A DNA stretch of 64,000 nucleotides from Prescottella defluvii (GCA_029690005.1 CP121458.1:1860001-1924000); one strand, 5' to 3'. Positions 37,592-47,625 are shown, counted from the first letter of the stretch. Notes: generated from the sequence alone by a model not told the origin. Made by a program: numbers and translations.

Positions 37592-39917
37592 TTGCCGTCA
37601 ACGTCCTCCCGTCGGCGCCGGGGCGGAAACCTGCCCTCGGAACTCACCAGCTTCGTCGACCGCCGCCATGAGCTGGGCGAGGCGCGAAGACTGCTGGCTG
37701 CCGGACGCCTGCTCACGCTGACGGGAATCGGCGGGGTCGGCAAGACGCGCCTGGCGATCCGGGTTGCCGCGGACGCCGAACGCGCGTTCGCCGACGGCGT
37801 GTGGTTCGTCGAACTGGCGGATCTGAGCGAGCCGGAACTGCTCGCGGACACCGTCGCCGGCGTGTTCGGGGTGCGGGGTCAGTCCGGGCGTCCCGCGCTC
37901 GACCTGCTCACCGAGCATCTCGGGGAACGTCAGGTCCTTGTGGTTCTCGACAACTGCGAACACCTGCTCGACGCGGTCGCCGATCTGGTCACCGTGTTAC
38001 TGCGGACCTGCGCGGACGTGCGGATGTTCGTCACGAGCCGCGAGCCGATCGGGATGGCCGGCGAGGTCGTACTGCAAGTTCCGCCCCTGATCGTTCCGAA
38101 CGTCGACGGCTCGTCGGCCCGGAACCGACCGTGAGCGACGCCGTGACCTTGTTCGCCGAGCGGGCCGCAGCGGTGGTCCCGGGCTTCGCCGTCACCGACG
38201 CGAATCGGAGCGCGATCGCGGAGATCTGTCGTCGGCTCGACGGGTTGCCCCTGCCGATCGAACTGGCGGCCGCCCGCATGCGGTCGCTGTCGGCAGACGA
38301 GATTCGACGACGCCTCACCGATCGGTTCGAGCTGCTGACCGGCGGCAGTCGCGTGGCCCCGAGCCGACAGCAGGCGCTGAGGCTGTGCGTGGACTGGAGC
38401 CACGACCTGTGCACACCCGTGGAGCAGCTCGTGTGGGCCCGGCTGTCGGTGTTCGTGGGGGGATTCGACCTGGGCGCCGCGGAATCGCTGTGCGCGGACG
38501 ACCTCGCCGCGGACGACGTCCTCGACGTCCTCGACGTCGTCTCGTCGCTAGTCGACAAGTCCATCGTGGTCTGCGAGATCGCCGATCGGACGGTGCGGTA
38601 CCGCATGCTCGAGACCATTGCGCAGTACGGGCGGGAGCGCCTCGCGGCGATGGGCGAACTGTCGACGCTGCGCCGACGACACCGGAACTGGTTCGCCGGA
38701 CTCGTGGCCCACGCCGATCGCGAATGGTTCGGCTCCGGACAGCCCGGATGGGCGAACCGCCTGAACCGCGAACAGGCGAACATGCGCGCGGCGCTCGAAT
38801 ACTGTGCGAGCGAGCCGGGCGAGGCCGTCGTCGGAGTGCGGATGTCGGCGGCGTTGCACGCGTTCTGGCTGTGCCGCGGCCGCCTGGCCGAGGGCCAGCA
38901 CTGGATCCAGAACACCATCGCCGGCAGCGAGGACGAACCCGATCCCGACCGGGTGCAGGTGCTGTGCGCGGCCTCCCAGTTCGCCGCGATGCGCGGCGCA
39001 TTCGATGTCGGGGACGCCTTCGTCGAACATGCCCACCGGCTCGCCGACCGGCTCGGGACCGCCACACCCGGGCGCTGGTCGCCGACGCCCGCGGCCGGAT
39101 GGCGATGGTTCGCGGCGTCCTCGACGATGCCGTCGCCTGCTTCACGGATTCACTCGGAACCTTCCGTGCCCTCGGCGACGTCCCGGGCACGATCCTGGCG
39201 CTGCAGGGGCTCGGCATCGTCCACGGGATGCGTGGCGACCAGGGTCTCGCAGTGTCCTGCCACGAGGAGGTCCTCGCGATCACCGAGTCGTTGGGCGAGT
39301 ACGAGCACCGGGCCCGAGCGATGTGGCTTCTCGGGCTGGAGATGTGGAACCGCTCCGCCCGGACGCGGGCCGCGGAACTCGCGACCACGTCGCTGCGGCT
39401 GTCGCGCGCGGTCGACGACCACTTCGCGGCGGAGGGCTGCATCGAACTGCTGTCGTGGGTCTGTGCCGACGACGGTCGCCCGGAACGCGCCGCGACGCTG
39501 TCCGGCGCCGCAGAGACCCTCAGCCGCGCGATGGGTACACCACCCGCGGCCATCCCGACCACGCGCGGCCGTCACGACGCGGCCCGTCGGCGAGCTCGGC
39601 GGGAGCTGGGGGACCGGGCGTTCGACAACGCCTTCGGCCGGGGCTTCGAGATGGGGTTCGCCGACGCCGTCGATTACGCTCTCGACGAGCGGTCCGACAC
39701 CGAAGCGGAACCCGCCCCGACCGAGACTCCGCTGACCCGGCGGGAGCGGCAGGTGGCCGCGCTCGTCGCGCGCGGCCTGACGAACAGGGAGATCGCGTCC
39801 GAGCTCGTCATCGCCCAGCGCACCGCCGAGGGACATGTCGAGAATGTGCTCACGAAACTCGGATTCGGCTCACGCGCGCAGATCGCGGCGTGGGTTGCGG
39901 AATCGGAGCGCGGGTGA
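37592..39917 (+). CDS. LuxR-type regulator with NB-ARC-like ATPase, reading frame interrupted twice
   Basis: About 775 residues after repair. AAA/STAND ATPase: TLTGIGGVGKTRLAIRVA (Walker A), LVVLDNCEHLLDAVADLV (Walker B), MFVTSREPIGMAGEVV, GLPLPIELAAARMRSLSADE. Helical repeats follow (QALRLCVDWSHDLCTPVEQL, MLETIAQYGRERLA, REQANMRAALEYCAS). The C-terminal LuxR HTH is LTRRERQVAALVARGLTNREIASELVIAQRTAEGHVENVLTKLGF. Breaks are at 38108-38109 (add G; joins VPNVDG to LVGPEPTV) and 39067-39069 (add C; joins LGTATP to RALVADARGRM). The start TTG 37592 is uncertain. Target genes unknown; convergent with menJ. Confidence 0.8.
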
Positions 39918-39919
39918 GA

Positions 39920-41194
39920 TCAGCTGAACGGCGGCCGTGAATCGAGCCGCAACGACGCCGCGCCGGACGTCCGCCACGCGCGAGCGACGGCGTCGGCGTC
40001 CTCGTCGGTGACGAGGTTGCCCATCACCCGGACGGCGACCGTCATCATCGCGCGCGAGCGCATCGCGACCGGACCCGACGCCGGCAGGAACCGCGCGAGC
40101 GTCAGCAGCCCCGCGAGCCGACGCGCGATCGAGAACGCACGGCCGTAACGCTCGCGCAGGATTCCCGGCCACAGGTCGGTGAGGTCGGCCTCGTCGAGCA
40201 CCCGCGCCACCAGGCGCCCGCCCTTCGAGTCCGTAGTCGATGCCCTCGCCGTTGAGCGGGTTCACACACGCGGCGGCGTCACCGATCAGCGCCCAGTTGC
40301 GGCCCGCGATGTTCGACACGGCGCCACCCATCGGCAACAGCGCAGACGCCACCGAATGCACCGCGCCGTCGAGCTGCCATTCGGTGCGCCGCTGCGAGAC
40401 GTAAAGATCGAGCAGCGGCCGCAGCGCGCCCGGCGCCGGCCGCTTGGCGGTCGCGAGCGTGCCGACACCGATGTTCACCTCGCCGGTTCCGAGCGGGAAC
40501 ACCCAGCCGTAGCCGGGCTGCAGCGCGCCGGTGTCGTCGCGCAACTCCAGGTGTGACGTGATCCACGGATCGTCGCTGCGTCCCGACGGCGCGTACGCCC
40601 GGGCCGCGACGCCGTACGCGGTGTCGCGGTGCCACTCGCGGCCCAACTGCTTACCGAGGGTCGAGCGCACACCATCGGCGACGATCAGCTTCTCGCACGC
40701 GACGGTGTGCGTCCCGGCGGCCGTCTTCAGCGTCACCGCACGCACCCGGTCGCCATCGCGAGCGACACCGACGGCCTTGGCGCCCTGGATCATTCGCGCA
40801 CCCGACTCGACCGCCGTGAGACGAAGGCGGTCGTCGAGTTCGGCACGCGGGACCGCGCTGCCGACGGTCGGCAGGGTGCCGCGGTGCCACGGCAGCTCCA
40901 GTTCCCGGCCCCACCCGGTCAGCCGCAGGCCCCGGTTGACGGTGCGTTCGCGGATCCAGTCGCCCAGACCCAGGTGGTCGAGTTCGGCGACCGCCCGGGG
41001 CGTCAGCCCGTCACCGCAGGTCTTGTCCCGGGGAACGTCGCCGCGTCCACGAGCAGGACGTCGCGGCCGTCGCGTGCGGCCCACGCGGCCGCCGCGGAAC
41101 CGGCCGGACCAGCGCCGACCACGAGTACTTCGGTGCTCGAGGGGAGATTCGGGGCATCACTGGACCCTGCGGTCGGGAAATTGTCGGCCACCAC
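39920..41194 (-). CDS. menJ: geranylgeranyl reductase-family FAD enzyme, menaquinone isoprenyl reductase (MenJ-like), reading frame interrupted
   Basis: About 424 residues. N-terminal FAD-binding VLVVGAGPAGSAAAAWAARDG and DKTCGDGLTPRAV, then LPTVGSAVPRAELDDRLRLTAVE, GYGWVFPLGTGEVNIGVG, and WALIGDAAACVNPLNGEGIDYGLE. This is the geranylgeranyl reductase family; in M. tuberculosis the syntenic Rv0561c (MenJ) saturates one isoprene of menaquinone. Breaks are at the GGGG at 41030-41033 (add one base; joins ATFP to RDKTCGDG) and near 40221 (remove one; joins YGLEGG to RLVARVLDE). It is convergent with the LuxR-type gene and divergent from the prenyl synthase. Confidence 0.88.
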
Positions 41195-41277
41195 CCCAGT
41201 ATCTTCTCAGGCTGGGGTAGGGCGACGCGGTGAGGGCAGGTTCGGTCCCGGCCGGTGATACCGCTAGGTTCACTACC

Positions 41278-42335
41278 GTGGTTACCGAGGCGTCACCGAC
41301 TACAGGAATGAGTACTGACATCGTGAGCACTGAGGAGTCGAGCACTGTCGTCGCCGGAGTCGATCTCGGTGACCAGCAGCTCGCGGACGTCGTGCGCGAC
41401 GGGCTCGCCCGCGTCGAGGAGCTTCTGGTCAGCGAGCTGTCCGACGGTGAGGATTTCCTCACCGAGGCGGCGCTGCACCTCGCCAAGGCCGGCGGTAAGC
41501 GGTTCCGTCCGCTGTTCACCGTCCTGACCGCGCAGCTCGGACCCGAGGGCTCCGACCCGGCCGTCGTCACGGCGGCCACCGTTGTCGAGCTCGTGCACCT
41601 GGCGACGCTGTACCACGACGACGTCATGGACGAGGCCACGATGCGCCGCGGCGCCCCGAGCGCGAACGCCCGATGGGGCAACAGCATCGCGATCCTCGCC
41701 GGCGACTACCTGTTCGCGCACGCCTCGCGGCTGGTGTCGACGCTCGGCCCCGAGGCCGTCCGGATCATCGCCGAGACGTTCGCGGAGCTGGTCACCGGCC
41801 AGATGCGCGAGACGATCGGTGCCCGTGAACACCAGGATCCGGTCGAGCACTACCTCAAGGTCGTGTGGGAGAAGACCGGTTCACTGATCGCCGCCAGCGG
41901 ACGCTTCGGTGGCACCTTCTCCGGCGCCGACGCCGACCAGATCGCCTGCCTCGAGCGCCTCGGCGACGCCGTCGGCACTGCGTTCCAGATCGCCGACGAC
42001 ATCATCGATATCTCGTCCGCGTCCGAGCAGTCCGGCAAGACCCCGGGACCGACCTGCGCGAGGGCGTCCACACGCTGCCCGTGCTGTACGCGCTGCGCGA
42101 GGAGGGGGCCGACGCCGACCGCCTCCGGGAGCTGCTGGCCGGACCGGTCACCGAGGACGCCGACGTCGCCGAGGCCCTGGCGTTGCTCGAGCGCTCGCCG
42201 GGCATGGCCGCGGCCAAGGCGAAGCTCGGTGAGTACGCCGACCGGGCGCGTTCCGAACTCGCGCAGCTGCCGCAGTGCCCCGCCAACGACGCGCTGGTGC
42301 GACTCGTCGGGTACACCGTCGAACGCGTGGGGTGA
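41278..42335 (+). CDS. polyprenyl (heptaprenyl-type) diphosphate synthase, reading frame interrupted
   Basis: Trans-isoprenyl diphosphate synthase of about 352 residues, making the menaquinone side chain. First Asp-rich motif: LATLYHDDVMDEATMRRG (DDxxD); second: FQIADDIIDISS (DDxxD); GGKRFRPLFTVL is at the start of the core. The break at the GGG at 42045-42047 (add G) joins EQSGKTPG to TDLREGVHTLPVLYAL. The GTG at 41278 lies seven bases after a TAGGTT hexamer, suggesting leaderless transcription; ATG 41308 is an alternative. It is the counterpart of M. tuberculosis grcC1 next to menJ. Chain length is not readable from sequence alone. Confidence 0.88.
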
Positions 42336-42369
42336 CGGCCGGCCGACGCCTGCTGAAGTAGCCTTCACA

Positions 42370-42398
42370 CCAGCCCGGGAACCGTGTTCCCGGGCTGG
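42370..42398 (+). terminator. terminator after the prenyl synthase gene
   Basis: Perfect 12-base stem CCAGCCCGGGAA/TTCCCGGGCTGG with a five-base loop, followed by TTCGTTGTCTT. It lies 35 bases after the stop codon. Confidence 0.85.
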
Positions 42399-42461
42399 TT
42401 CGTTGTCTTCGAAAGGAGCCGTCCCGGGTCCAGGCGACGGCGGATAGGGAAGAGGCGAGTC

Positions 42462-43363
42462 GTGCACGGTTACGCAAACGGCGCCAAGACCTTCGGGCTA
42501 CTGGTCGGAATGTCGGCGCTGATCATCTTCATCGGCTCGCTGTTCAGGAATCCGACCATTCTGGTCTTCTCGATCTTCCTGGCAATCGCGACCAATGCGT
42601 GGGCGTACTTCAACAGCGACAAACTCGCGCTGCGCGCGATGCACGCCCAGCCCATCACCGAGGTGCAGGCGCCGGTCATCTACAAGATCGTCCGGGAGCT
42701 GGCCACCGCGGCCCATCAGCCGATGCCGCGGCTGTACATCAGCCCCACCGCGGCGCCCAACGCGTTCGCGACCGGCCGCGATCCCGACACGCGGCCGTGT
42801 GCTGCACGAGCGGCATCCTCGACATTCTCGACGAGCGGGAACTGCGGGCCGTGCTCGGCCACGAACTGTCCCACGTCTACAACCGCGACATCCTCATCTC
42901 CTCGGTCGCCGGCGCCATGGCAGCGGTCATCTCGGGCCTGGCGAACATGGCGATCTTCGCGAACATGTTCGGCGGACGCGGCGGTCAGAATGCCAATCCG
43001 ATTGCGCTGCTGTTGGTTTCGCTGCTGGGTCCGATCGCGGCGACCGTCGTCAAGCTCGCGGTGTCCCGGTCGCGGGAGTACCAGGCCGATCAGTCCGGGG
43101 CCGAGCTGACGGGTGATCCGCTGGCGCTCGCATCGGCGCTGCGCAAGCTCGAACGGGGCACGCAGGCCGCGCCGCTGCCGCCGGAACCCAAGATCGCCGC
43201 GCAGTCGCACATGATGATCGCCAACCCGTTCCGCTCCGGAGACCGGGTCAGCAAGATGTTCTCCACCCACCCGCCCATGGCCGACCGCATCGCGCGTTTG
43301 GAGAGGATGGCCGGTGGCGGCCCGTCCGACGGCGGGCTTCCTCCCACCTACCGTGAGCACTGA
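42462..43363 (+). CDS. htpX: HtpX-type membrane zinc metalloprotease, reading frame interrupted
   Basis: About 300 residues, family M48. Start GTG 42462 with GAAGAGG upstream. Two N-terminal helices ([38 protein letters not shown]), then the zinc-binding [16 protein letters not shown] (HExxH) and a third ligand in [13 protein letters not shown]. More helices lie between. It degrades damaged membrane proteins. The break at the CCC at 42783-42785 (add C) joins AFATGRDP to [12 protein letters not shown]. It follows the prenyl synthase in the same order as grcC1-htpX in mycobacteria. Confidence 0.92.
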
Positions 43364-43378
43364 GGCGGTCGAACGACA

Positions 43379-43423
43379 GTAGGCCGCACACCCTCCCTTA
43401 TCGAGGGAAGGTGTGCGGTCTAC
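43379..43423. terminator. bidirectional hairpin between htpX and yajQ
   Basis: Long stem GTAG-CCGCACACC-TCCCT / AGGGA-GGTGTGCGG-CTAC with a TATCG loop and a few mismatches. It sits between two convergent genes. Confidence 0.75.
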
Positions 43424-43451
43424 GTTCGACGGCGCGGTACCGCCTGATGCG

Positions 43452-43943
43452 TCAGCGGTAGTTGACGAACTGCAGGGCGATCCCGAAGTCCTCGTTCTTC
43501 AGCAACGAGATGACGGCCTGCAGGTCGTCACGCTTCTTGCTGCTCACGCGCAGCTCCTCGCCCTGGATCTGCGCCTTGACGCCCTTGGGGCCCTCGTCGC
43601 GGATCTTCTTCGAGATCTTCTTGGCGTTCTCGCTGCCGATGCCCTGGACCAGGGAACCGCTCAGCTTGTAGATCTTGCCCGACTGCGCCGGCTCGCCGGC
43701 GTCGAACGCCTTGAGCGAGATGTCGCGGCGGATCAGCTTCTCCTTGAACACGTCGAGCGCGGCGTTGAGGCGCTCCTCGGTGTCGGCGGTCAGCGTGATG
43801 GTCTCCTCGCCGGACCACTCGATGCTCGCCCCGGTGTTGCGGAAGTCGAACCGGGTGGCCAGCTCCTTCGCAGCCTGATGCAGAGCGTTGTCCACCTCTT
43901 GACGATCAACCTTGCTCACCACATCGAAGGACGAATCAGCCAC
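43452..43943 (-). CDS. YajQ family nucleotide-binding protein
   Basis: 163 residues. [95 protein letters not shown] and the end [11 protein letters not shown] are the full YajQ/UPF0234 pattern. Members bind nucleotides and, in some Gram-negatives, cyclic di-GMP; the role in actinobacteria (Rv0566c counterpart) is not established. It matches the family length exactly. Confidence 0.93.
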   Translation of the reverse strand: MADSSFDVVSKVDRQEVDNALHQAAKELATRFDFRNTGASIEWSGEETITLTADTEERLNAALDVFKEKLIRRDISLKAFDAGEPAQSGKIYKLSGSLVQGIGSENAKKISKKIRDEGPKGVKAQIQGEELRVSSKKRDDLQAVISLLKNEDFGIALQFVNYR

Positions 43944-44108
43944 GGCACACTCCTGAATTCTTGGCGGTAGACCCCACCCGGACAGCGGTGGGTAGCCCTG
44001 ACGCTATCGGGTCGCTACCCCCCGTATCCACCCGGTTTGCGTATCTGGGGGACTTCGATGTATTCTTCGATATGCGTCAGAGCGAGCAAGAAACTCTGGG
44101 CGCAGCCT

Positions 44109-44191
44109 GGCAGATTGCCCGAGCGGCCAATGGGAGCGGACTGTAAATCCGTCGGCTTATGCCTACGTAGGTTCGAATCCTACATCTGCCA
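44109..44191 (+). tRNA. tRNA-Tyr (GTA)
   Basis: 83 bases with acceptor GGCAGAT/ATCTGCC, anticodon loop CTGTAAA (GTA), a long variable arm as expected for tRNA-Tyr, and T arm GTAGGTTCGAATCCTAC. CCA is not fully encoded. A strong terminator follows. Confidence 0.95.
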
Positions 44192-44195
44192 CACA

Positions 44196-44229
44196 TTCAG
44201 CCCCGACCTTGAAAAAGGTCGGGGCTGAA
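44196..44229 (+). terminator. terminator after tRNA-Tyr
   Basis: Perfect 15-base stem TTCAGCCCCGACCTT / AAGGTCGGGGCTGAA with a GAAA loop, followed by CTGTTTTC. Confidence 0.9.
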
Positions 44230-44398
44230 CTGTTTTCGGGGTCAGTCTTCCCCCTCCGCGGCCGCGCGCGTCGACTGTGATCCGTCCCACTGGCCGAGAC
44301 CGGCCGGTCTTTCGTATCCAGCGGCTCTCTAGCGTCCGATGGCAGTGGTGCCCGTCACAGGGCGGGCGTGCTGGACGCGCGAAGGAGTCGATTCCCCG

Positions 44399-45892
44399 AT
44401 GACAGGTCTGCTCGAAAACGAGACGGTGAAGCACCCCGGAATGCTGTTCATCGGCGGTGAATGGGTCGAGCCGTCGACGTCCGCCCGGTTCGACGTCGTC
44501 AACCCGGCCACCGAGGACGTGTTCCTGCGCGTCGCCGAGGCCGACGCGCAGGACATGTCGCGCGCCGTGGACGCGGCCAGGGCAGCGTTCGATCGCGGCC
44601 CGTGGTCACGCATGACGCACGCCGAGCGCGCCCCTTACCTCCGGGCGATCGGTGCCGGCATCCGGGAGCGCAGCGCCGAACTGGGCCGGATCTGGACCAG
44701 TGAGATGGGCATCCTCGCCGCCGTGTCGTCGCCTGCCTCGGCGGGTTCCGGCCACGTCTTCGACTACTACGCGAGCCTCGCCGACAGCTACGAGTGGGTC
44801 GAGCAGCGTCAGCCCAGTTCGGGGCGCGGCGTCGGCCTGCTCGTCCGCGAGCCGGTCGGTGTGGTCGCCGCGATCATCCCCTGGAACAGCCCGCTCGGCC
44901 TCATCGCGAACAAGGTCGCCCCGGCGCTCATCGCGGGCTGCTCGGTTGTCGTGAAGGCCTCGCCCGAGGCCCCGGGCGCCGCGTACGTCTTCGCGGAGAT
45001 CGTCGAGGCGTGCGGCCTACCCGCCGGGGTCGTCAACGTTGTGACGGCCGAACGGGAGGTGTCGGAGCTGCTGGTCCGCAACCCCGGCGTCGACAAGGTG
45101 ACGTTCACCGGATCCACGGCGGCCGGGCGCCGGATCGCGTCGCTGTGCGGTGAGCGGATAGCCCGCTGCACGCTTCGAGCTCGGCGGCAAGTCCGCCGGC
45201 GTCATACTCGACGACTACGACCTCGCGACGGCAGCGCAGTCCATCGCCCAGTCGGCGAGGCTCATGACCGGCCAGGTCTGCGCGTCGCTCACCCGCATCG
45301 TCGTCAGCCGCCACCGCCACGACGAGTTCGCCGAGGCCCTCGGCGCCGCGATGTCCGCGATCCGGGTCGGTGACCCGTTCGATCCTGAGACCGAGATGGG
45401 CCCGCTCGCGATGTCGCGGCAGCTCGACAAGGTCCAGGGCCTCATCGCGAAGGGCTGCGAGGAGGGCGCGACGCTCGTGACCGGCGGCAGCCGTCCCGCG
45501 CACCTCGAGCGCGGCTTCTTCATCGAGCCGACGGTGTTCGGCAACGTCGACAACGACTCCACCATCGCCCGCGAGGAGATCTTCGGCCCGTCATCAGCGT
45601 CATCGCGGCCGACGACGAGAACCACGCCGTCGACATCGCGAACGACACGATCTACGGCCTCAACGCGTCGGTCTTCACCCACGACATCGAGCGGGCGTGG
45701 GCGGTGTCGCGGCAGCTACGTTCGGGCACGGTGGGGCACAACGGGTTCAAGACCGACTTCGGCATCGCGTTCGGCGGATTCAAGCAGTCCGGCATGGGGC
45801 GCGAGGGCGGCCTCGACGGCCTCCAGCCGTACCTGGAGGCCAAGACCGTGCTCCTGGACTCGATGCCGTCGAGTACGGAAAACGTGCGGTGA
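44399..45892 (+). CDS. aldehyde dehydrogenase (NAD+-type ALDH superfamily), reading frame interrupted twice
   Basis: About 497 residues. Cofactor and catalytic segments: VVAAIIPWNSPLGLIANKVAPALIAGC, KVTFTGSTAAGRRIASLC, ELGGKSAGVILDDYD (general base Glu), TGQVCASLTRIVV (catalytic Cys), REEIFGPVISVIA, IAFGGFKQSGMGREGG. It oxidises an aldehyde to an acid with NAD(P)+; the substrate is unknown. Breaks are at the TT at 45174-45175 (remove T; joins ARCTL to ELGGK) and the CCC at 45587-45589 (add C; joins EIFGP to VISVIAADD). ATG 44399 has GAAGGAG upstream. The following small gene overlaps its stop. Confidence 0.9.
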
Positions 45893-46029
45893 CCGAGCAG
45901 ATCCGCGACCTTTCGACGGGTCTGCCGTCGAAATCGCAGGTAGAGGAGGTGATCGACGTCGTCCGGCGGCGCGATCCGGTGGACGACGTGGCTGTGGCCC
46001 TGACGGCGATGCTCACGCCACGTGACTGA
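45889..46029 (+). CDS. small hypothetical protein overlapping the ALDH stop (46 aa)
   Basis: A GTG at 45889 overlaps the aldehyde dehydrogenase TGA in the GTGA arrangement. It opens a 46-residue frame: VTEQIRDLSTGLPSKSQVEEV, IDVVRRRDPVDDVAVALTAMLTPRD. Charged and helical, with codon use like its neighbours. The overlap suggests translational coupling, but a chance frame cannot be excluded. No family is recognised. Confidence 0.4.
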   Translation: MTEQIRDLSTGLPSKSQVEEVIDVVRRRDPVDDVAVALTAMLTPRD

Positions 46030-46062
46030 CGGGGCTCGATTTACCCGGTCTGACCTGCCAAT

Positions 46063-46092
46063 TTGGCGCTGAAGCGAAGGTCTGTGTAATCT
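46063..46092 (+). promoter_or_regulatory. candidate promoter for the tRNA-Thr/tRNA-Met/rpmG unit
   Basis: TTGGCG (46063-46068), an 18-base spacer, then TAATCT (46087-46092) preceded by TGTG. This gives transcription starting some 35 bases before tRNA-Thr. Confidence 0.45.
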
Positions 46093-46132
46093 TCTGGAGG
46101 CTTCAGCGCGCAGAGATGCGCAGGACAGCCAC

Positions 46133-46205
46133 GCCCCCTTAGCTCAGTCGGCAGAGCGTTTCCATGGTAAGGAAAAGGTCGACGGTTCGATTCCGTCAGG
46201 GGGCT
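46133..46205 (+). tRNA. tRNA-Thr (GGT)
   Basis: 73 bases: acceptor GCCCCCT/AGGGGGC, D arm AGCTCAGTCGGCAGAGC, anticodon loop ATGGTAA (GGT), and T arm GACGGTTCGATTCCGTC. It is followed closely by tRNA-Met and rpmG, a conserved order in mycolate actinobacteria. Confidence 0.95.
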
Positions 46206-46250
46206 CGCTGGATTGTGGTGTCGCCGGCTTCGCGCGACACTCGACACCGA

Positions 46251-46323
46251 GGCGGTGTAGCTCAGTTGGTAGAGCAAACGACTCATAATCGTTGTGTCGC
46301 CGGTTCAAGTCCGGCCATCGCTA
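46251..46323 (+). tRNA. tRNA-Met, elongator (CAT)
   Basis: 73 bases: acceptor GGCGGTG / CATCGCT with two G-T pairs, anticodon loop CTCATAA (CAT), and T arm CCGGTTCAAGTCCGG. It lacks the initiator hallmarks (unpaired first position, three GC pairs in the anticodon stem), so it is the elongator. Confidence 0.93.
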
Positions 46324-46386
46324 CACAAGACGAATGATCCACCCTGATCTTTATCTGATCAGATTCACGCGAAAGAAGGCATCCCC

Positions 46387-46554
46387 GTGGCCTCCTCGAC
46401 TGACGTTCGGCCGAAGATCACCTTGGCCTGTGAGGTGTGCAAGCACCGCAACTACATCACCAAGAAGAACCGCCGCAACGATCCCGATCGCCTCGAGCTG
46501 AAGAAGTTCTGCCCGAACTGCGGAACCCACCAGGCGCACCGCGAGTCCAAGTAA
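46387..46554 (+). CDS. rpmG: 50S ribosomal protein L33
   Basis: 55 residues from GTG 46387. Zinc-ribbon L33 with two CxxC pairs: [28 protein letters not shown] and [14 protein letters not shown]. It follows tRNA-Met and precedes hadA, as in M. tuberculosis (rpmG2). AAAGAAGG lies upstream. A zinc-containing (C+) type; a C- paralogue may exist elsewhere. Confidence 0.95.
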   Translation: MASSTDVRPKITLACEVCKHRNYITKKNRRNDPDRLELKKFCPNCGTHQAHRESK

Positions 46555-46579
46555 TTTCTTCTCGGAGTCGACGCTCGCG

Positions 46580-46609
46580 CGTTAGGTTCACTGTCACACT
46601 GCCCTAACG
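46580..46609. promoter_or_regulatory. inverted repeat upstream of hadA
   Basis: Arms CGTTAGG (46580-46586) and CCTAACG (46603-46609) with a 16-base spacer, about 40 bases before the hadA start. It could be an operator for a FAS-II regulator or a weak hairpin ending rpmG. Confidence 0.4.
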
Positions 46610-46646
46610 GAAGTTGTTGCGTCTAGCAGGGCAGGGGAGTTTCGCT

Positions 46647-47195
46647 GTGACAGAGACAGTCGTGAGGGATGCCGAGGTGGTCTTCGACCCCGCCGCGCAT
46701 GCGGCCGAGATGGTCGGACACCACTACCGCGTGACCGATTTCTACGAGATCGGCCGGGAGAAGATCCGCGAGTACGCCCGCGCAGTGCTCGATGGTCATC
46801 CCGCTCATCACGACGAGGATGCGGCGAGGGGCCTCGGTTACGACGGCCTGATCGCACCGCTGACCTTCGTCTCGATCGTCGGCATGCTCGCCCAGCGCAA
46901 GCTGTTCGAGGAGGTCGTGACCGGTTACGACCTCAGTCAGATCATGCAGACCGATCAGCGGCTCGTGTTCCACAGGCCGCTGAAGGCCGGTGACCGATTG
47001 ATCTGCGACGTGTACCTGGAATCGTTCCGCCAGGCAGCGGGCAGCGACATCATCGTCACTAAGAACATCATCTCCGACGTGAACGGCGAACTGGTCCAGA
47101 CCACCTGGACCACGCTCGTCGCCCGCTCCGGGGGTGAAGTGGACGAGAACATCGCACACGCGGTCAAGGATGTGATGATGCATGTCGCTCCGTAG
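46647..47195 (+). CDS. hadA: (3R)-hydroxyacyl-ACP dehydratase subunit HadA
   Basis: 182 residues from GTG 46647 (GGGGAG eight bases upstream). MaoC/hotdog-type subunit: VGHHYRVTDFYEIGREKIREYARAV, DEDAARGLGYDGLIAPLTFVSIVGMLAQRKLFEEV, QTDQRLVFHRPLKAGDRLICDVYLES. It lacks the catalytic Asp-His dyad, as HadA does, and pairs with HadB to dehydrate 3-hydroxyacyl-ACP in mycolic-acid FAS-II. It overlaps hadB by 14 bases. Confidence 0.93.
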   Translation: MTETVVRDAEVVFDPAAHAAEMVGHHYRVTDFYEIGREKIREYARAVLDGHPAHHDEDAARGLGYDGLIAPLTFVSIVGMLAQRKLFEEVVTGYDLSQIMQTDQRLVFHRPLKAGDRLICDVYLESFRQAAGSDIIVTKNIISDVNGELVQTTWTTLVARSGGEVDENIAHAVKDVMMHVAP

Positions 47196-47607
47196 GTTCG
47201 AGGACGTCGCCGTCGGCGAGGAACTGCCCGAGCGCGTCGTCACCCTGACTCGTGGCAATCTCGTCAACTACGCCGGCGTGTCGGGTGATCCCAACCCGAT
47301 TCACTGGAGCGATCACGTTGCCCGACTGGCCGGCCTGCCGGACGTCGTGGCACACGGGATGCTCACCATGGGTCTGGGTGGCGGATTCGTCTCGTCCTGG
47401 CTCGGCGATCCGGGTGCCGTGACCGAATACAACGTTCGGTTCACCAGTCCGGTGTATGTGGCGGCCGACAAGGCTGCCGAAGTGGAGTTCACCGGCAAGG
47501 TCAAGTCGGTGGACGCCGAAAGTAAGACCGCAGTAGTCGCGATCGTGGCACGATCCGAGGGTCGGAAGATCTTCGGGCGGGCCACCGCAACAGTCCGTTT
47601 GGCCTGA
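47182..47607 (+). CDS. hadB: (3R)-hydroxyacyl-ACP dehydratase subunit HadB
   Basis: 141 residues. Catalytic hotdog subunit with the Asp-His hydratase dyad in YAGVSGDPNPIHWSD, AHGMLTMGLGG and the closing RKIFGRATATVRL. It forms the active HadAB heterodimer. Start ATG 47182 lies inside the end of hadA. There is no hadC after it; tRNA-Trp and secE follow instead. Confidence 0.94.
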   Translation: MSLRRFEDVAVGEELPERVVTLTRGNLVNYAGVSGDPNPIHWSDHVARLAGLPDVVAHGMLTMGLGGGFVSSWLGDPGAVTEYNVRFTSPVYVAADKAAEVEFTGKVKSVDAESKTAVVAIVARSEGRKIFGRATATVRLA

Positions 47608-47625
47608 GTGCCGAGCGGATTGGGT

